From Gemmatimonadota bacterium (GTDB taxonomy: Bacteria; Gemmatimonadota; Gemmatimonadetes; Palauibacterales; Palauibacteraceae): a stretch of 20,802 nucleotides of DNA. The stretch's first letter is position 1. Each line of letters begins with the position of its first letter. Made by a program: the position numbers and the translations under genes. The DNA is taken from positions 1-20,802 of the forward strand of contig JAUVPT010000007.1 of the NCBI GenBank assembly GCA_030598525.1, in the 5' to 3' direction. Below, one piece after another: positions 8,268 to 15,304 of this stretch. The notes beneath the pieces are model-generated. The model was not told where the DNA came from, ran no database searches, and was given only the letters and a program-made list of their open reading frames with translations.

Positions 8268-9392
8268 TCAGACGGGCAGGAAGAAGAAGGCCAGCCCGAG
8301 CATGACGTACACTGCCAGGAGCTGCACTCCCTCCATCCAGTGCGACTCTCCGTCAAGCGAAACGAGAGCCATGACACCAGTCGAGAGCACTACAGCTACT
8401 ACTTCCAGCTCCGTGAAATGGAGATCCATTGGGGCCGGTCCGATCGCGTAGCTCAGGAACACCAGGAGAGGCGCAACGAACATCGCGATCTGAATCGACG
8501 ATCCGACCGCGATGTTGACCGCCAGGTCCATCTTATTCTTGAGGGCCATCAGGACGGCCGTGGAGTGCTCGGCCGCGTTGCCGACCAGCGCCACCAGGAT
8601 CACGCCGACGAAAACCTGGTTCATGCCCAGGTCGTGCGCCGCCTCTTCCAGCGCGCCCACCATCATCTCCGACATCACGCCGACGGTCGCGGCAGAAAGC
8701 ACGAGAAGGCCGAGGGCTCGCGAGGCTCCGCCCCGCGGCGGGCCATCGCTTTCCACAGAGCCACGATCCATGGCGGCGCCCGTCCCGAGGTACAGGTGTG
8801 AGTGGGTGCGGAAGCTGAACAGCAGGCCAAGTACGTAGGTCACCATCAGCACGATCGATATGTCGAGGCTGAGACCGCGCTCGAGCCCGACCGCATCCTG
8901 TCCCACGACCTGGTGGAAGATCGCCGGAAGCACGAGACCGACCGCCGCGAGCAGGAGCATCGTCGCCCCCATGGTCGCCGCGGTCCTGTTGAACCGCTGG
9001 ATGGGCGGGAACTTCAGACCACCGACCAATATGCTGAGTCCGAGGACGAGCAGGAGATTGCCGATGATCGACCCCGTGAGGGAGGCCTTGACCACATCCA
9101 TCAGGCCTGCCCGCAGGGCCATGATCGCGATGATCAACTCGGCCGCGTTACCGAAGGTGGCGTTGAGGAAGCCTCCCCACCCTGCACCGAGGTGTTCGGA
9201 CAGCCGTTCAGTGGCGCGGCCCATGTAGCCAGCCAGCGGAATGATGGAAACGGCGGACGCTATGAACACCGGAGTACCGTGGAGTCCGAACCCCCACACC
9301 ATGGTCAGGGTCGCCGGCACGAACATGAGGAGCACAAGAAGGATACGGTCCACGGACAGGGCTCGGCGCACGTCCGGGGTCGAATCGGTCAC
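8268..9392 (-). CDS. cax: Calcium/proton antiporter (CaCA superfamily, CAX type)
   Basis: Inner-membrane exchanger expelling Ca2+ (or a similar divalent cation) in exchange for protons; 374 residues, normal for bacterial CAX. Both signature alpha-repeats are present: GNAAELI at 81-87 in the N-terminal half and GNAAEHS at 271-277 in the C-terminal half. About eleven hydrophobic helices surround them. A hydrophilic, acidic loop (about 203-224, MDRGSVESDG) separates the halves as in the family. The frame stays open upstream to a TTG at 9494, but that start would lie in the tRNA-Cys gene. The GTG at 9392 has GGGAGG four bases upstream and gives a family-like N-terminus, so I chose it. The gene follows tRNA-Cys on the same strand; the functional link is unclear. 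The ion is inferred from the family. Confidence 0.93.
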   Translation of the reverse strand: MTDSTPDVRRALSVDRILLVLLMFVPATLTMVWGFGLHGTPVFIASAVSIIPLAGYMGRATERLSEHLGAGWGGFLNATFGNAAELIIAIMALRAGLMDVVKASLTGSIIGNLLLVLGLSILVGGLKFPPIQRFNRTAATMGATMLLLAAVGLVLPAIFHQVVGQDAVGLERGLSLDISIVLMVTYVLGLLFSFRTHSHLYLGTGAAMDRGSVESDGPPRGGASRALGLLVLSAATVGVMSEMMVGALEEAAHDLGMNQVFVGVILVALVGNAAEHSTAVLMALKNKMDLAVNIAVGSSIQIAMFVAPLLVFLSYAIGPAPMDLHFTELEVVAVVLSTGVMALVSLDGESHWMEGVQLLAVYVMLGLAFFFLPV

Positions 9393-9396
9393 GGCA

Positions 9397-9402
9397 CCTC
9401 CC
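9397..9402 (-). promoter_or_regulatory. Shine-Dalgarno fixing the antiporter start
   Basis: GGGAGG, four bases before the GTG at 9392. It is the strongest ribosome-binding site in this frame and excludes the longer frame that would run into the tRNA gene. Confidence 0.7.
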
Positions 9403-9471
9403 TGCTTCAGACCTGGGACGGAGCGCCAGGCGCGCTGCCGCCTCGTTCCGCGGAATCTGTCGTGAGGGCGC

Positions 9472-9490
9472 CTCCCGGAAGATCCGGGAG
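9472..9490 (-). terminator. Perfect hairpin just downstream of tRNA-Cys
   Basis: On the minus strand CTCCCGGA and TCCGGGAG form a perfect 8-bp stem with a 3-base loop (TCT), starting four bases after the last tRNA base. There is no T-run behind it, so it is at best a weak or Rho-assisted terminator. It could equally be a 3' processing signal for the tRNA precursor, or part of the antiporter leader. Confidence 0.4.
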
Positions 9491-9493
9491 CCA

Positions 9494-9564
9494 AGGCGTC
9501 GTCCGGATTCGAACCGGAGTAGGGGGCTTTGCAGGCCCCTGCCTAGCCACTCGGCCACGACGCC
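9494..9564 (-). tRNA. tRNA-Cys (anticodon GCA)
   Basis: 71-base cloverleaf folded by hand on the minus strand. The acceptor GGCGTCG pairs with CGACGCC. The D arm is GCC/GGC, and the anticodon stem GGGGC/GCCCC encloses loop CTGCAAA with GCA at the anticodon position. The variable loop is CTAC, and the T arm TCCGG-TTCGAAT-CCGGA is perfect. The discriminator is U, as expected for tRNA-Cys. The 3' CCA is not encoded and must be added by CCA nucleotidyltransferase. It lies 101 bases upstream of the antiporter start, with a hairpin between, and 157 bases from the divergent barrel-protein start. Confidence 0.97.
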
Positions 9565-9595
9565 ATCCCGGACCTGTCCTGCTTCCGGGGCGCGG

Positions 9596-9624
9596 AAACT
9601 AGCGGCTTCCCCAACGTGTGGCCA
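9596..9624 (-). promoter_or_regulatory. Possible promoter of tRNA-Cys
   Basis: Minus-strand TGGCCA (-35, 4 of 6) and TAGTTT (-10, 3 of 6) are separated by 17 bases and would start transcription about 25 bases before the tRNA. Position and spacing fit, but the hexamers are weak. Confidence 0.22.
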
Positions 9625-9638
9625 GAGTCGAACTTCGC

Positions 9639-9668
9639 TTGTGCAGGCCGGCGGAACACGTCTATACT
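9639..9668 (+). promoter_or_regulatory. Sigma70-like promoter of the barrel-protein gene
   Basis: TTGTGC (9639-9644) and TATACT (9663-9668) with an 18-base spacer; TATACT matches the -10 consensus in 5 of 6 bases. The predicted start near 9675 gives a leader of about 45 bases. That leader contains a GC-rich hairpin (GCCGCC 9679-9684 with GGCGGC 9691-9696), then GGAG at 9712-9715, six bases before the ATG. Confidence 0.55.
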
Positions 9669-9721
9669 CCGGTCCTCGGCCGCCGCCCCGGGCGGCGCGG
9701 TTCACCATACCGGAGATCGTC

Positions 9722-11575
9722 ATGGCCCGGAGCCCGGCTCTGCTCGCACACCCCTATCTGATCCGCCTCGCCTGCGGGGTGGCAGCGCTGACCCTCGTGG
9801 CGCCCTCGTTCGCCAACGCACAGGTGCGCGACCGGGACGCTCGAATTCCGAGGGCCGGATCCCTGTGGATCGAGATCTCTCCCCAGTTCTACAACTGGAA
9901 TGAGCAGTTCGCGGAGAACAGCGCCGACGTCAGCGACGGAACTCGTGAGCCGCTGTTCACCGACTACGACGGGAGCGTTGCGGCACGCCTGTTTCCTGGC
10001 CTCGACCCGATGCTCGAGGTCGTGAATCGTGACGCCGATGCCCTGGGCTTCACACCCCTGACGGGGAGCGAGCTCGACCTTGGAGATATCGAGTTCGGGT
10101 CGATCGACGTGTTCGTGCGCCGCATCCCCCTGGCCCTCCAGTTCGGGATCGGTGGCTTCGCGGCCATCGAGATCCTGGCTCCACTCGTCAAGACGGAGGT
10201 CGAGACCGGGTTCGTGTTCGATTCCACTACCGCGAACATCCTCCGGGCTGAGACCGCGCTCGCCGACCCGATTGCGTTCTTCTCAGAATTGGATGCGGCC
10301 CAGGCTCAGCTCCAGGCCCTGGTTGACGGCGGCACGTTGTCCACGGAGGACCAGGCCACGGCCGTGGAGCTCCTTGCCGATACGGACGCATTCCAGGGAG
10401 CTCTGGACTCGCGAATCTCCGGGCAGCAGTACCTGTTCACCTCCGGCAGCTCCGCCGGGCAGCAGATGACCGGCTATTACGGCGGCTTCGAGACCGGATT
10501 CCAAACGTTCGGGATCACGCTGCCGGGGTTCGGCCTGCCTATCAGCGCCACCAGGCCCGACGTGAACGCCTATTTCGAGCGCGATCCCGTCCTCGGGCAA
10601 CCGCTGGGAAAGGTCACTCGTGGGTGGGCGTTCTCCGAGATCGAAATCGGTGCGCGATTCAAGATCCTCGATACTTTCGGCTGGCCTGAGCGGCCGGAGC
10701 CTCAGGCGGAGGCAACGGCCGGCGTCGCGCAGCCACCTCCGCATGCCGTCCCACCGGTCGACGAGCCCGAAGCCGATCCGGACTCGGCGGCACTCGCGAC
10801 TCCGGAAGCAGCGGGACTTCCCGTGGAGGCAGAAGAAGAAGCTGCAGCCGGGGCAGGCGGCGAGGATGAGGAGGCAGCGGTCGTTGCGACCGACGCCGTT
10901 CAGGTCGATTCCGCCTCGACAGCCGAGCCGCAGCCGCTGGACCGACCGGGAGTGAGGTTCAGAACGACCGTCGGAGCCCGTTATCGCTTCCCTATCTCGG
11001 ACCCGGACAGGGATCCGTATCTGGATCCCGATGTGTTTCTCCAGCAACCGATCGGGACCGGCCAGGCCGACCTGCAACTCGAGGTGTTCCAGGACATTGC
11101 TTTCGGGCAACGCTTCATGGCGGTCGCCGGAGTCACCTATGGGATCCAGCTTGCGGACGAGCTGGAACGGCGCGTGGCACTGCCGGGTCAGCCGTATGGG
11201 TACGCCTCGCAGAAGACCACCGTCTCCCGGGACCTGGGCGATTTCCTCGAGATCGTGGTCTCGCCCCGGTTTTCTCTCACCGAAGCCATGTCGCTCGCCG
11301 TCGAGTACACGTTCTGGAACAAGAAGGATGACGTGTACGAGACCACCTCGGGCGGCGTCGACGCCGAGCCCTTGAGCGTGGAGACGTCCCAGACCCGACA
11401 TATGCTGGGAATCGGAGCGTACTACAGGACCAGCCGGCTCTTCGCCGCAGGCAGGGCTGGCATGCCGATCGACCTGGCCTTCCTGTGGCAAACCGCGATC
11501 TCGGGTTCCGGGGGCCAGACCCCGGCGTTGGGAGTGGTCACCCTCTCAATTCGGGTGCCGATACAGCTATTCTGA
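9722..11575 (+). CDS. Uncharacterised outer-membrane beta-barrel-like protein with acidic insert
   Basis: I do not recognise the family. The 617-residue product has a clear Sec signal peptide (hydrophobic core about 14-30, cleavage after ANA at 33). Many alternating hydrophobic/polar strands follow, and it ends TLSIRVPIQLF; a terminal Phe is the usual signal of Bam-assembled barrels. The region 165-260 is more helical, with Ala/Gln/Asp-rich segments (DAAQAQLQAL). A disordered-looking insert at about 322-409 is rich in Pro, Ala and Glu (EAEEEAAAGAGGEDEEAAVV). It is followed by an Asp-rich stretch (SDPDRDPYLDPD, 426-437) and then C-terminal strands (410-617). The ATG at 9722 is preferred over an upstream in-frame GTG because of GGAG at 9712-9715 and the signal peptide. 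It stands alone on this strand, divergent from tRNA-Cys and convergent with recN. A porin, transporter or assembly role is possible; no function is claimed. Confidence 0.85.
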   Translation: MARSPALLAHPYLIRLACGVAALTLVAPSFANAQVRDRDARIPRAGSLWIEISPQFYNWNEQFAENSADVSDGTREPLFTDYDGSVAARLFPGLDPMLEVVNRDADALGFTPLTGSELDLGDIEFGSIDVFVRRIPLALQFGIGGFAAIEILAPLVKTEVETGFVFDSTTANILRAETALADPIAFFSELDAAQAQLQALVDGGTLSTEDQATAVELLADTDAFQGALDSRISGQQYLFTSGSSAGQQMTGYYGGFETGFQTFGITLPGFGLPISATRPDVNAYFERDPVLGQPLGKVTRGWAFSEIEIGARFKILDTFGWPERPEPQAEATAGVAQPPPHAVPPVDEPEADPDSAALATPEAAGLPVEAEEEAAAGAGGEDEEAAVVATDAVQVDSASTAEPQPLDRPGVRFRTTVGARYRFPISDPDRDPYLDPDVFLQQPIGTGQADLQLEVFQDIAFGQRFMAVAGVTYGIQLADELERRVALPGQPYGYASQKTTVSRDLGDFLEIVVSPRFSLTEAMSLAVEYTFWNKKDDVYETTSGGVDAEPLSVETSQTRHMLGIGAYYRTSRLFAAGRAGMPIDLAFLWQTAISGSGGQTPALGVVTLSIRVPIQLF

Positions 11576-13225
11576 CAGCAGTTCGGCCGCATGCCTCAGG
11601 GAGGTTTCACGATCCGGGTCACCGCCCAGCATGCGAGCCAGCTCCTCGACCCGTTCCTCTCCCTCGAGTGTTCGGACCCGGGCCGAGGCCAGACCTTCTT
11701 CCTGGATCTTCTCGACGTAGAGGTGCACGGACGCCCGCGACGCGATCTGCGGGAGATGCGTGATCGCGAACACCTGGTGATTCCCGGCTACCATGGCCAG
11801 TCGCTCGGCTACCCGCTGGGCCACGCGACCACCAACGCCTGAATCGATCTCGTCGAACACGAGGCTGGGAACTCCATCCACCTCGGCGAGAACAGTCTTG
11901 AGGGCCAGCATCACGCGGCTCAGCTCGCCTCCCGAGGCCACCCGGGCCAGTGGCCCCGGAGGGAAGCCGGGATTGAGACTCACCTGAAATTCCACTCGCT
12001 CCGCCCCATGGCTTCCCAACTCGGCGAGTTCCTCCAGGCGCACGCAGAATCGTCCCCCCGCCATTCCAAGCTCGTCAAGCAGGCCGGTGACCTCGCTCTC
12101 GAGCCGGTCCGCCGAGGCTTTCCTGAGAGCGCTCAGATTCTCCGCTTCGCGTGCCAGCTCCTCGATGGCCCGTGCCTCCTCCAGGGCCAGGGCGTCGAGA
12201 TCGAGCACGCTGCGATCGGCTCTATCGAGCTCCTCCCGCGCCGTCCTCCCTGCAGCGAGCACCTCCTCGACCGTATCGCCATACTTGTGTTTCAGGTGGT
12301 GTATCAGGTCGAGCCGCTCTCGCAACTCGGCCAGGCGCTGCGGATCGTGCTCGACCGCGTCCCGATAGGTGGAGAGGCGTCTTCCCAACTCCTGGAGGGC
12401 AGTCCGCGAATCCGAGTACAACGCCTCGATCTCGGCCGCCGTCGGGTCGATTCGGACCAGGTCATCGACCTTTCGCGACAAGCTGCCAAGGCCTTCCACA
12501 AGCGCCCCGTCGTCCCCGTATACGGCCGAGTGCAGCGCGGCAGACAACTCGATCAGTTCCTCGGAGTGCTCGAGCCGCCGGGCCTCCAGCGTGGCCGTCT
12601 CATCCTCGCGCGGCACGAGGCCCGCCGACTCTATTTCCAGCGCACGGAATGCGAGAAAATCGGCGCGCTCGCGGGTAGCCTTCGCCTCTGCCCGGGTCTC
12701 GGCAATCCGCGCTCTCAGGCCGACCAGCCGGGAGTGGGCCTCGCCCGTACGGTGGGCAGCATCCGTGGCTCCGGCGAATGCGTCCAGGATGTCCCGCTGG
12801 GCCTCCCGCCTGAGGAGAGCCTGATGCTCGTGCTGCCCGTGGAGATCGACCAGGCTCTGCCCGAGCTGCCGGACAAGGCCCGCCGTGGCCGCCAAACCGT
12901 TGACCCAGGCACGATTGCGTCCCTCTCGGAGGACCTCGCGGCGCAGTATCAGCCAATCTCCTTCGACCTCAATGCCCTGCTCCTCGCACATGCGGACCAG
13001 CTCTGGTGCTCTTGAGCAGTCGAAGACTCCTTCCACCAGCGCCCGGTCCTCACCGGCTCGCACCAGCTCTGATGAGGCCCGTTCACCGAGCAGCAGGGAG
13101 AGGGCGCCGACGATGAGCGACTTGCCGGCCCCGGTCTCTCCCGTCAGGACGTTCAAGCCCGGCTGAAGTTCGATGCGCAGGTCATCGATGACCGCGTAGT
13201 TCCGGACGTGGAGTTCCTTCAGCAT
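11567..13225 (-). CDS. recN: DNA repair protein RecN
   Basis: SMC-like ATPase acting early in double-strand break repair in the cytoplasm; 552 residues, the family's usual length. Walker A GETGAGKS is at 29-36. A long coiled-coil arm is at about 160-380, rich in Glu, Arg, Leu and Ala. The ABC signature SGGELSR is at 431-437, Walker B LVFDEIDSGVGG at 455-466, and the H-loop ITHLPQIA at 488-495. The start MLKELHVRNYAVIDDL matches RecN N-termini, so the ATG at 13225 is chosen although the frame is open further upstream into nadK. No strong Shine-Dalgarno is seen. The ATG lies 7 bases after the nadK stop, so reinitiation is likely. The coding end overlaps the convergent barrel gene by 9 bp. No LexA-type box was recognised. 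Confidence 0.97.
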   Translation of the reverse strand: MLKELHVRNYAVIDDLRIELQPGLNVLTGETGAGKSLIVGALSLLLGERASSELVRAGEDRALVEGVFDCSRAPELVRMCEEQGIEVEGDWLILRREVLREGRNRAWVNGLAATAGLVRQLGQSLVDLHGQHEHQALLRREAQRDILDAFAGATDAAHRTGEAHSRLVGLRARIAETRAEAKATRERADFLAFRALEIESAGLVPREDETATLEARRLEHSEELIELSAALHSAVYGDDGALVEGLGSLSRKVDDLVRIDPTAAEIEALYSDSRTALQELGRRLSTYRDAVEHDPQRLAELRERLDLIHHLKHKYGDTVEEVLAAGRTAREELDRADRSVLDLDALALEEARAIEELAREAENLSALRKASADRLESEVTGLLDELGMAGGRFCVRLEELAELGSHGAERVEFQVSLNPGFPPGPLARVASGGELSRVMLALKTVLAEVDGVPSLVFDEIDSGVGGRVAQRVAERLAMVAGNHQVFAITHLPQIASRASVHLYVEKIQEEGLASARVRTLEGEERVEELARMLGGDPDRETSLRHAAELLSE

Positions 13226-13232
13226 GGATGCA

Positions 13233-14120
13233 TCAGTCGGCGGCGGGTCGGACGTCGCCCCACCGCATCTTCTGACGCAGGACGGAGAAGAAATTCTGGT
13301 CCGGCATCCGGATGAGCCGGACGGGGTGCGGCGACCGCTGCACGGACACCCTGCCTCCTCCTCCCAACCTCCCCCCGCTCTGTCCATCCACCGTCACGAG
13401 GATCCCATCCATCCGGCTCAGGATCTCCACGCTGATCGTGGCGTCCGCCGGCACGACGACGGGCCGGATCGACATCGTATGCGGACAGATCGGGGTCGCC
13501 ACCAGGGCGCCGAGTGAGGGAAACAGTATCGGACCTCCGGCGGACAGGCTGTAGGCGGTAGACCCGGTGGCGGTGGCAAGGACGATACCGTCCGCGCTGT
13601 ACTGACCGATCTCCTCCTCGTTGACCCAGACCCGCATCGAAATGAGCCGCGCGAAGCCGCCCTTGTGAACGACCGCATCGTTAAGAGCGTAGAACGTCTC
13701 GGTCGGCTCGGCCGCTGCTGTTCCGGAACCTCCTTCGGCCGGGTGGAGACCCACCTGGAGCGCCAACCGCCGCTCCTCGGCGTAGTCCCCGTCACGGAGG
13801 CGACACAGCAGATCTTCCAGTTGATCGAGCTGTACCGCGGTCAGGAAACCCAGCTTGCCGAGGTTGCAGCCGACGACGGGGACGTTCAGGGGCCCCGCAA
13901 ACCTCGCCCCACGAAGCAGGGTGCCGTCTCCCCCGAGGGTGAGAAGGAAATCCACGTCCGCCGCATCGTCTTCCAGTGCCGGCCCGTCGCCACCTGCCAC
14001 GGCAAGCAGGTCCGCAGTGAGGACGAGTTCCGCCCCGATCTCCTCCGCCGAGGCCCGCAAACGATCCATGATGTCGCGAAGGGCCGGATGATGCGGCTGT
14101 GACAGCACGCCGAGTCGCAT
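13233..14120 (-). CDS. nadK: NAD kinase
   Basis: Phosphorylates NAD+ to NADP+ using ATP or polyphosphate; cytosolic, 295 residues. Diagnostic motifs are GGDGTLL (63-69), the NE/D-type motif ALNDAVVHKG (145-154), GSTAYSLSAGGPI (186-198) and CPHTMSIRPVV in the beta-rich domain. The ATG at 14120 begins one base after the prenyl synthase stop and gives MRLGVLSQPHHP, a typical N-terminus; a GTG six codons further up would overlap that gene. A 10-20 residue Gly/Ala/Glu-rich stretch (about 128-140) sits just before the NE/D motif and looks like a flexible insertion. It is followed 7 bases later by recN, a pairing seen in many bacteria. Confidence 0.96.
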   Translation of the reverse strand: MRLGVLSQPHHPALRDIMDRLRASAEEIGAELVLTADLLAVAGGDGPALEDDAADVDFLLTLGGDGTLLRGARFAGPLNVPVVGCNLGKLGFLTAVQLDQLEDLLCRLRDGDYAEERRLALQVGLHPAEGGSGTAAAEPTETFYALNDAVVHKGGFARLISMRVWVNEEEIGQYSADGIVLATATGSTAYSLSAGGPILFPSLGALVATPICPHTMSIRPVVVPADATISVEILSRMDGILVTVDGQSGGRLGGGGRVSVQRSPHPVRLIRMPDQNFFSVLRQKMRWGDVRPAAD

Positions 14121-14121
14121 G

Positions 14122-15063
14122 TCAGTGCGTCCTCTCAATTACGTACGATGCGATGGCCCTGAGACCTTCCGGCCGGTCGAAGAAGTCCAGCTCGGCAATC
14201 GCCGCCTCGGCGAAGGCCCGGCTGATCCTCTCCGTCTCTTCCAATCCGAACAGGGCCGGATACGTCGCTTTGCCCAGTGCACGGTCGCGGCCGCTTTCTT
14301 TGCCAAGCTCACCGGCCGTACCCCGTAAATCCAGAATATCGTCTACGGCCTGGAAGGCCAGCCCGAGGTCAAGACCGAACCGACGTAGAGCCTCCAGCTC
14401 GTCTCCCGACGCACCAGCCGCGATGCCACCCATGACCGTGCACGCCGCAATCAGACGGCCTGTCTTTCCGGAGTGGATTGCCTCGAGTTCCTCCCTCGTC
14501 ACGCTACGCCCCTCGGCCCGGAGATCCAGCAGCTGCCCGCCAACCATCCCCGATGCCCCGGACGCCGCGGTCAGGGTCCCGACGAGCCGATCGACCGCCG
14601 CCCGCTCGAGCCCGAGCCGGGGACCGCTCCGTACGATCGCTCTTACGGCCAGGGGCATCAGAGAGGCGCCAGCCAGCACGGCCATGGGCACACCGAACTT
14701 CACGTGTACAGTGGGGTGGCCGCGCCTCAACACGTCATCATCCATACAGGGCAGGTCGTCATGGACCAGAGAGTACGCGTGCACCAGCTCGACGCTGAGG
14801 GCGAGATCGGCGATGCCCGCTCTCTCTCCGCCCAGCGCCCGGTACGAGGCCATCAGAAGGAGGGGCCTGATCCGCTTGCCGGGACTGAGAACGGCATAGC
14901 GCACGGATTCCGAGACCTCGGATTCGAGGTGATCGAGCTCTTCGTGGAGAAACGACTCGAGGGCCTGGACGAAGTCCGACCGCAACGCCGAAACCCCGGC
15001 CAGCGGATCTCCCCCGGCGTGGCTCGCATCCGGTCCGTTGGGCCTAGCCTGACGCGGCCTCAC
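14122..15063 (-). CDS. ispA: Short-chain polyprenyl diphosphate synthase (farnesyl/geranylgeranyl diphosphate synthase)
   Basis: Condenses isopentenyl diphosphate with allylic diphosphates to give C15 or C20 precursors for quinones, carotenoids and undecaprenyl phosphate. Seen in the sequence: GKRIRP (62-67); first Asp-rich motif DDLPCMD (102-108), with the two-residue insertion typical of bacterial FPP synthases; GMVGGQLLDL (172-181); GKATYPALFGL (264-274); second Asp-rich motif DDILD (241-245). The start is uncertain. GTG at 15063 has GAGG six bases upstream and overlaps xseB by 20 bp, giving 313 residues. CTG at 15003 or TTG at 14985 would give 293 or 287 residues, closer to E. coli IspA. 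Product chain length cannot be fixed from sequence alone. It lies within the xseA-xseB-ispA cluster common in bacteria; dxs, often next, is absent here. Confidence 0.9.
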   Translation of the reverse strand: MRPRQARPNGPDASHAGGDPLAGVSALRSDFVQALESFLHEELDHLESEVSESVRYAVLSPGKRIRPLLLMASYRALGGERAGIADLALSVELVHAYSLVHDDLPCMDDDVLRRGHPTVHVKFGVPMAVLAGASLMPLAVRAIVRSGPRLGLERAAVDRLVGTLTAASGASGMVGGQLLDLRAEGRSVTREELEAIHSGKTGRLIAACTVMGGIAAGASGDELEALRRFGLDLGLAFQAVDDILDLRGTAGELGKESGRDRALGKATYPALFGLEETERISRAFAEAAIAELDFFDRPEGLRAIASYVIERTH

Positions 15064-15304
15064 CGGTATCCTCGCGTCCAGGGTCCAAGGGCCTGGTTTC
15101 AAACGATTCCGAGGCCCCCTGAACCAGCTCCTCGATCTTACCGTGCGCCGAATCAAGCAGGCGCCCCGCTACCCGCAATCGGTCGATGCCACGCTCGAAC
15201 AAACTGAGCGCCTGCTCGAGATCCAGGTCGTCTCGTTCCAGGGAGTCCGCGATCGTCTCCAACTCGGCGAGCGCTTGCTCAAACGTCAGGTCGCCGTCGC
15301 TCAT
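15044..15304 (-). CDS. xseB: Exodeoxyribonuclease VII small subunit
   Basis: Small subunit of the single-strand-specific nuclease ExoVII; several copies coat the helical stem of the XseA subunit. It has 86 residues, normal for the family. LTFEQALAELETIADSLERD (6-25) and LDLEQALSLFERGIDRLR (27-44) are the classic XseB helical hairpin, followed by a short acidic tail. The ATG overlaps the xseA stop as ATGA, with GGAGGA just upstream, so the two subunits are translationally coupled. Its end overlaps the preferred start of the prenyl synthase gene. Confidence 0.96.
   Translation of the reverse strand: MSDGDLTFEQALAELETIADSLERDDLDLEQALSLFERGIDRLRVAGRLLDSAHGKIEELVQGASESFETRPLDPGREDTGEAASG
15070..15073 (-). 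promoter_or_regulatory. Shine-Dalgarno supporting the GTG start of ispA
   Basis: GAGG, six bases before the GTG at 15063, inside the end of xseB. It is the reason for the longer ispA start; the alternatives at 15003 and 14985 have G-rich but less well-placed tracts. Confidence 0.35.

Noticed and set aside
9393..9494. N-terminal extension of the antiporter from a TTG at 9494
   Set aside because: It would start on the last bases of tRNA-Cys, encodes an Arg-rich non-family segment, and lacks the good ribosome-binding site found before the GTG at 9392.
10283..11491. 402-codon minus-strand frame opposite the barrel-protein gene
   Set aside because: The plus-strand frame has promoter, Shine-Dalgarno, signal peptide and a C-terminal barrel signal; the minus-strand product is Arg/Gly-rich without motifs.
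12008..13015. 335-codon plus-strand frame opposite recN
   Set aside because: RecN has all its ATPase motifs on the minus strand; the opposite frame has none.
13226..13387. N-terminal extension of RecN into nadK
   Set aside because: RecN proteins start at the MLKELHVRNYAVIDDL-like segment; the extension is Cys/Pro/Arg-rich and overlaps the nadK coding end.
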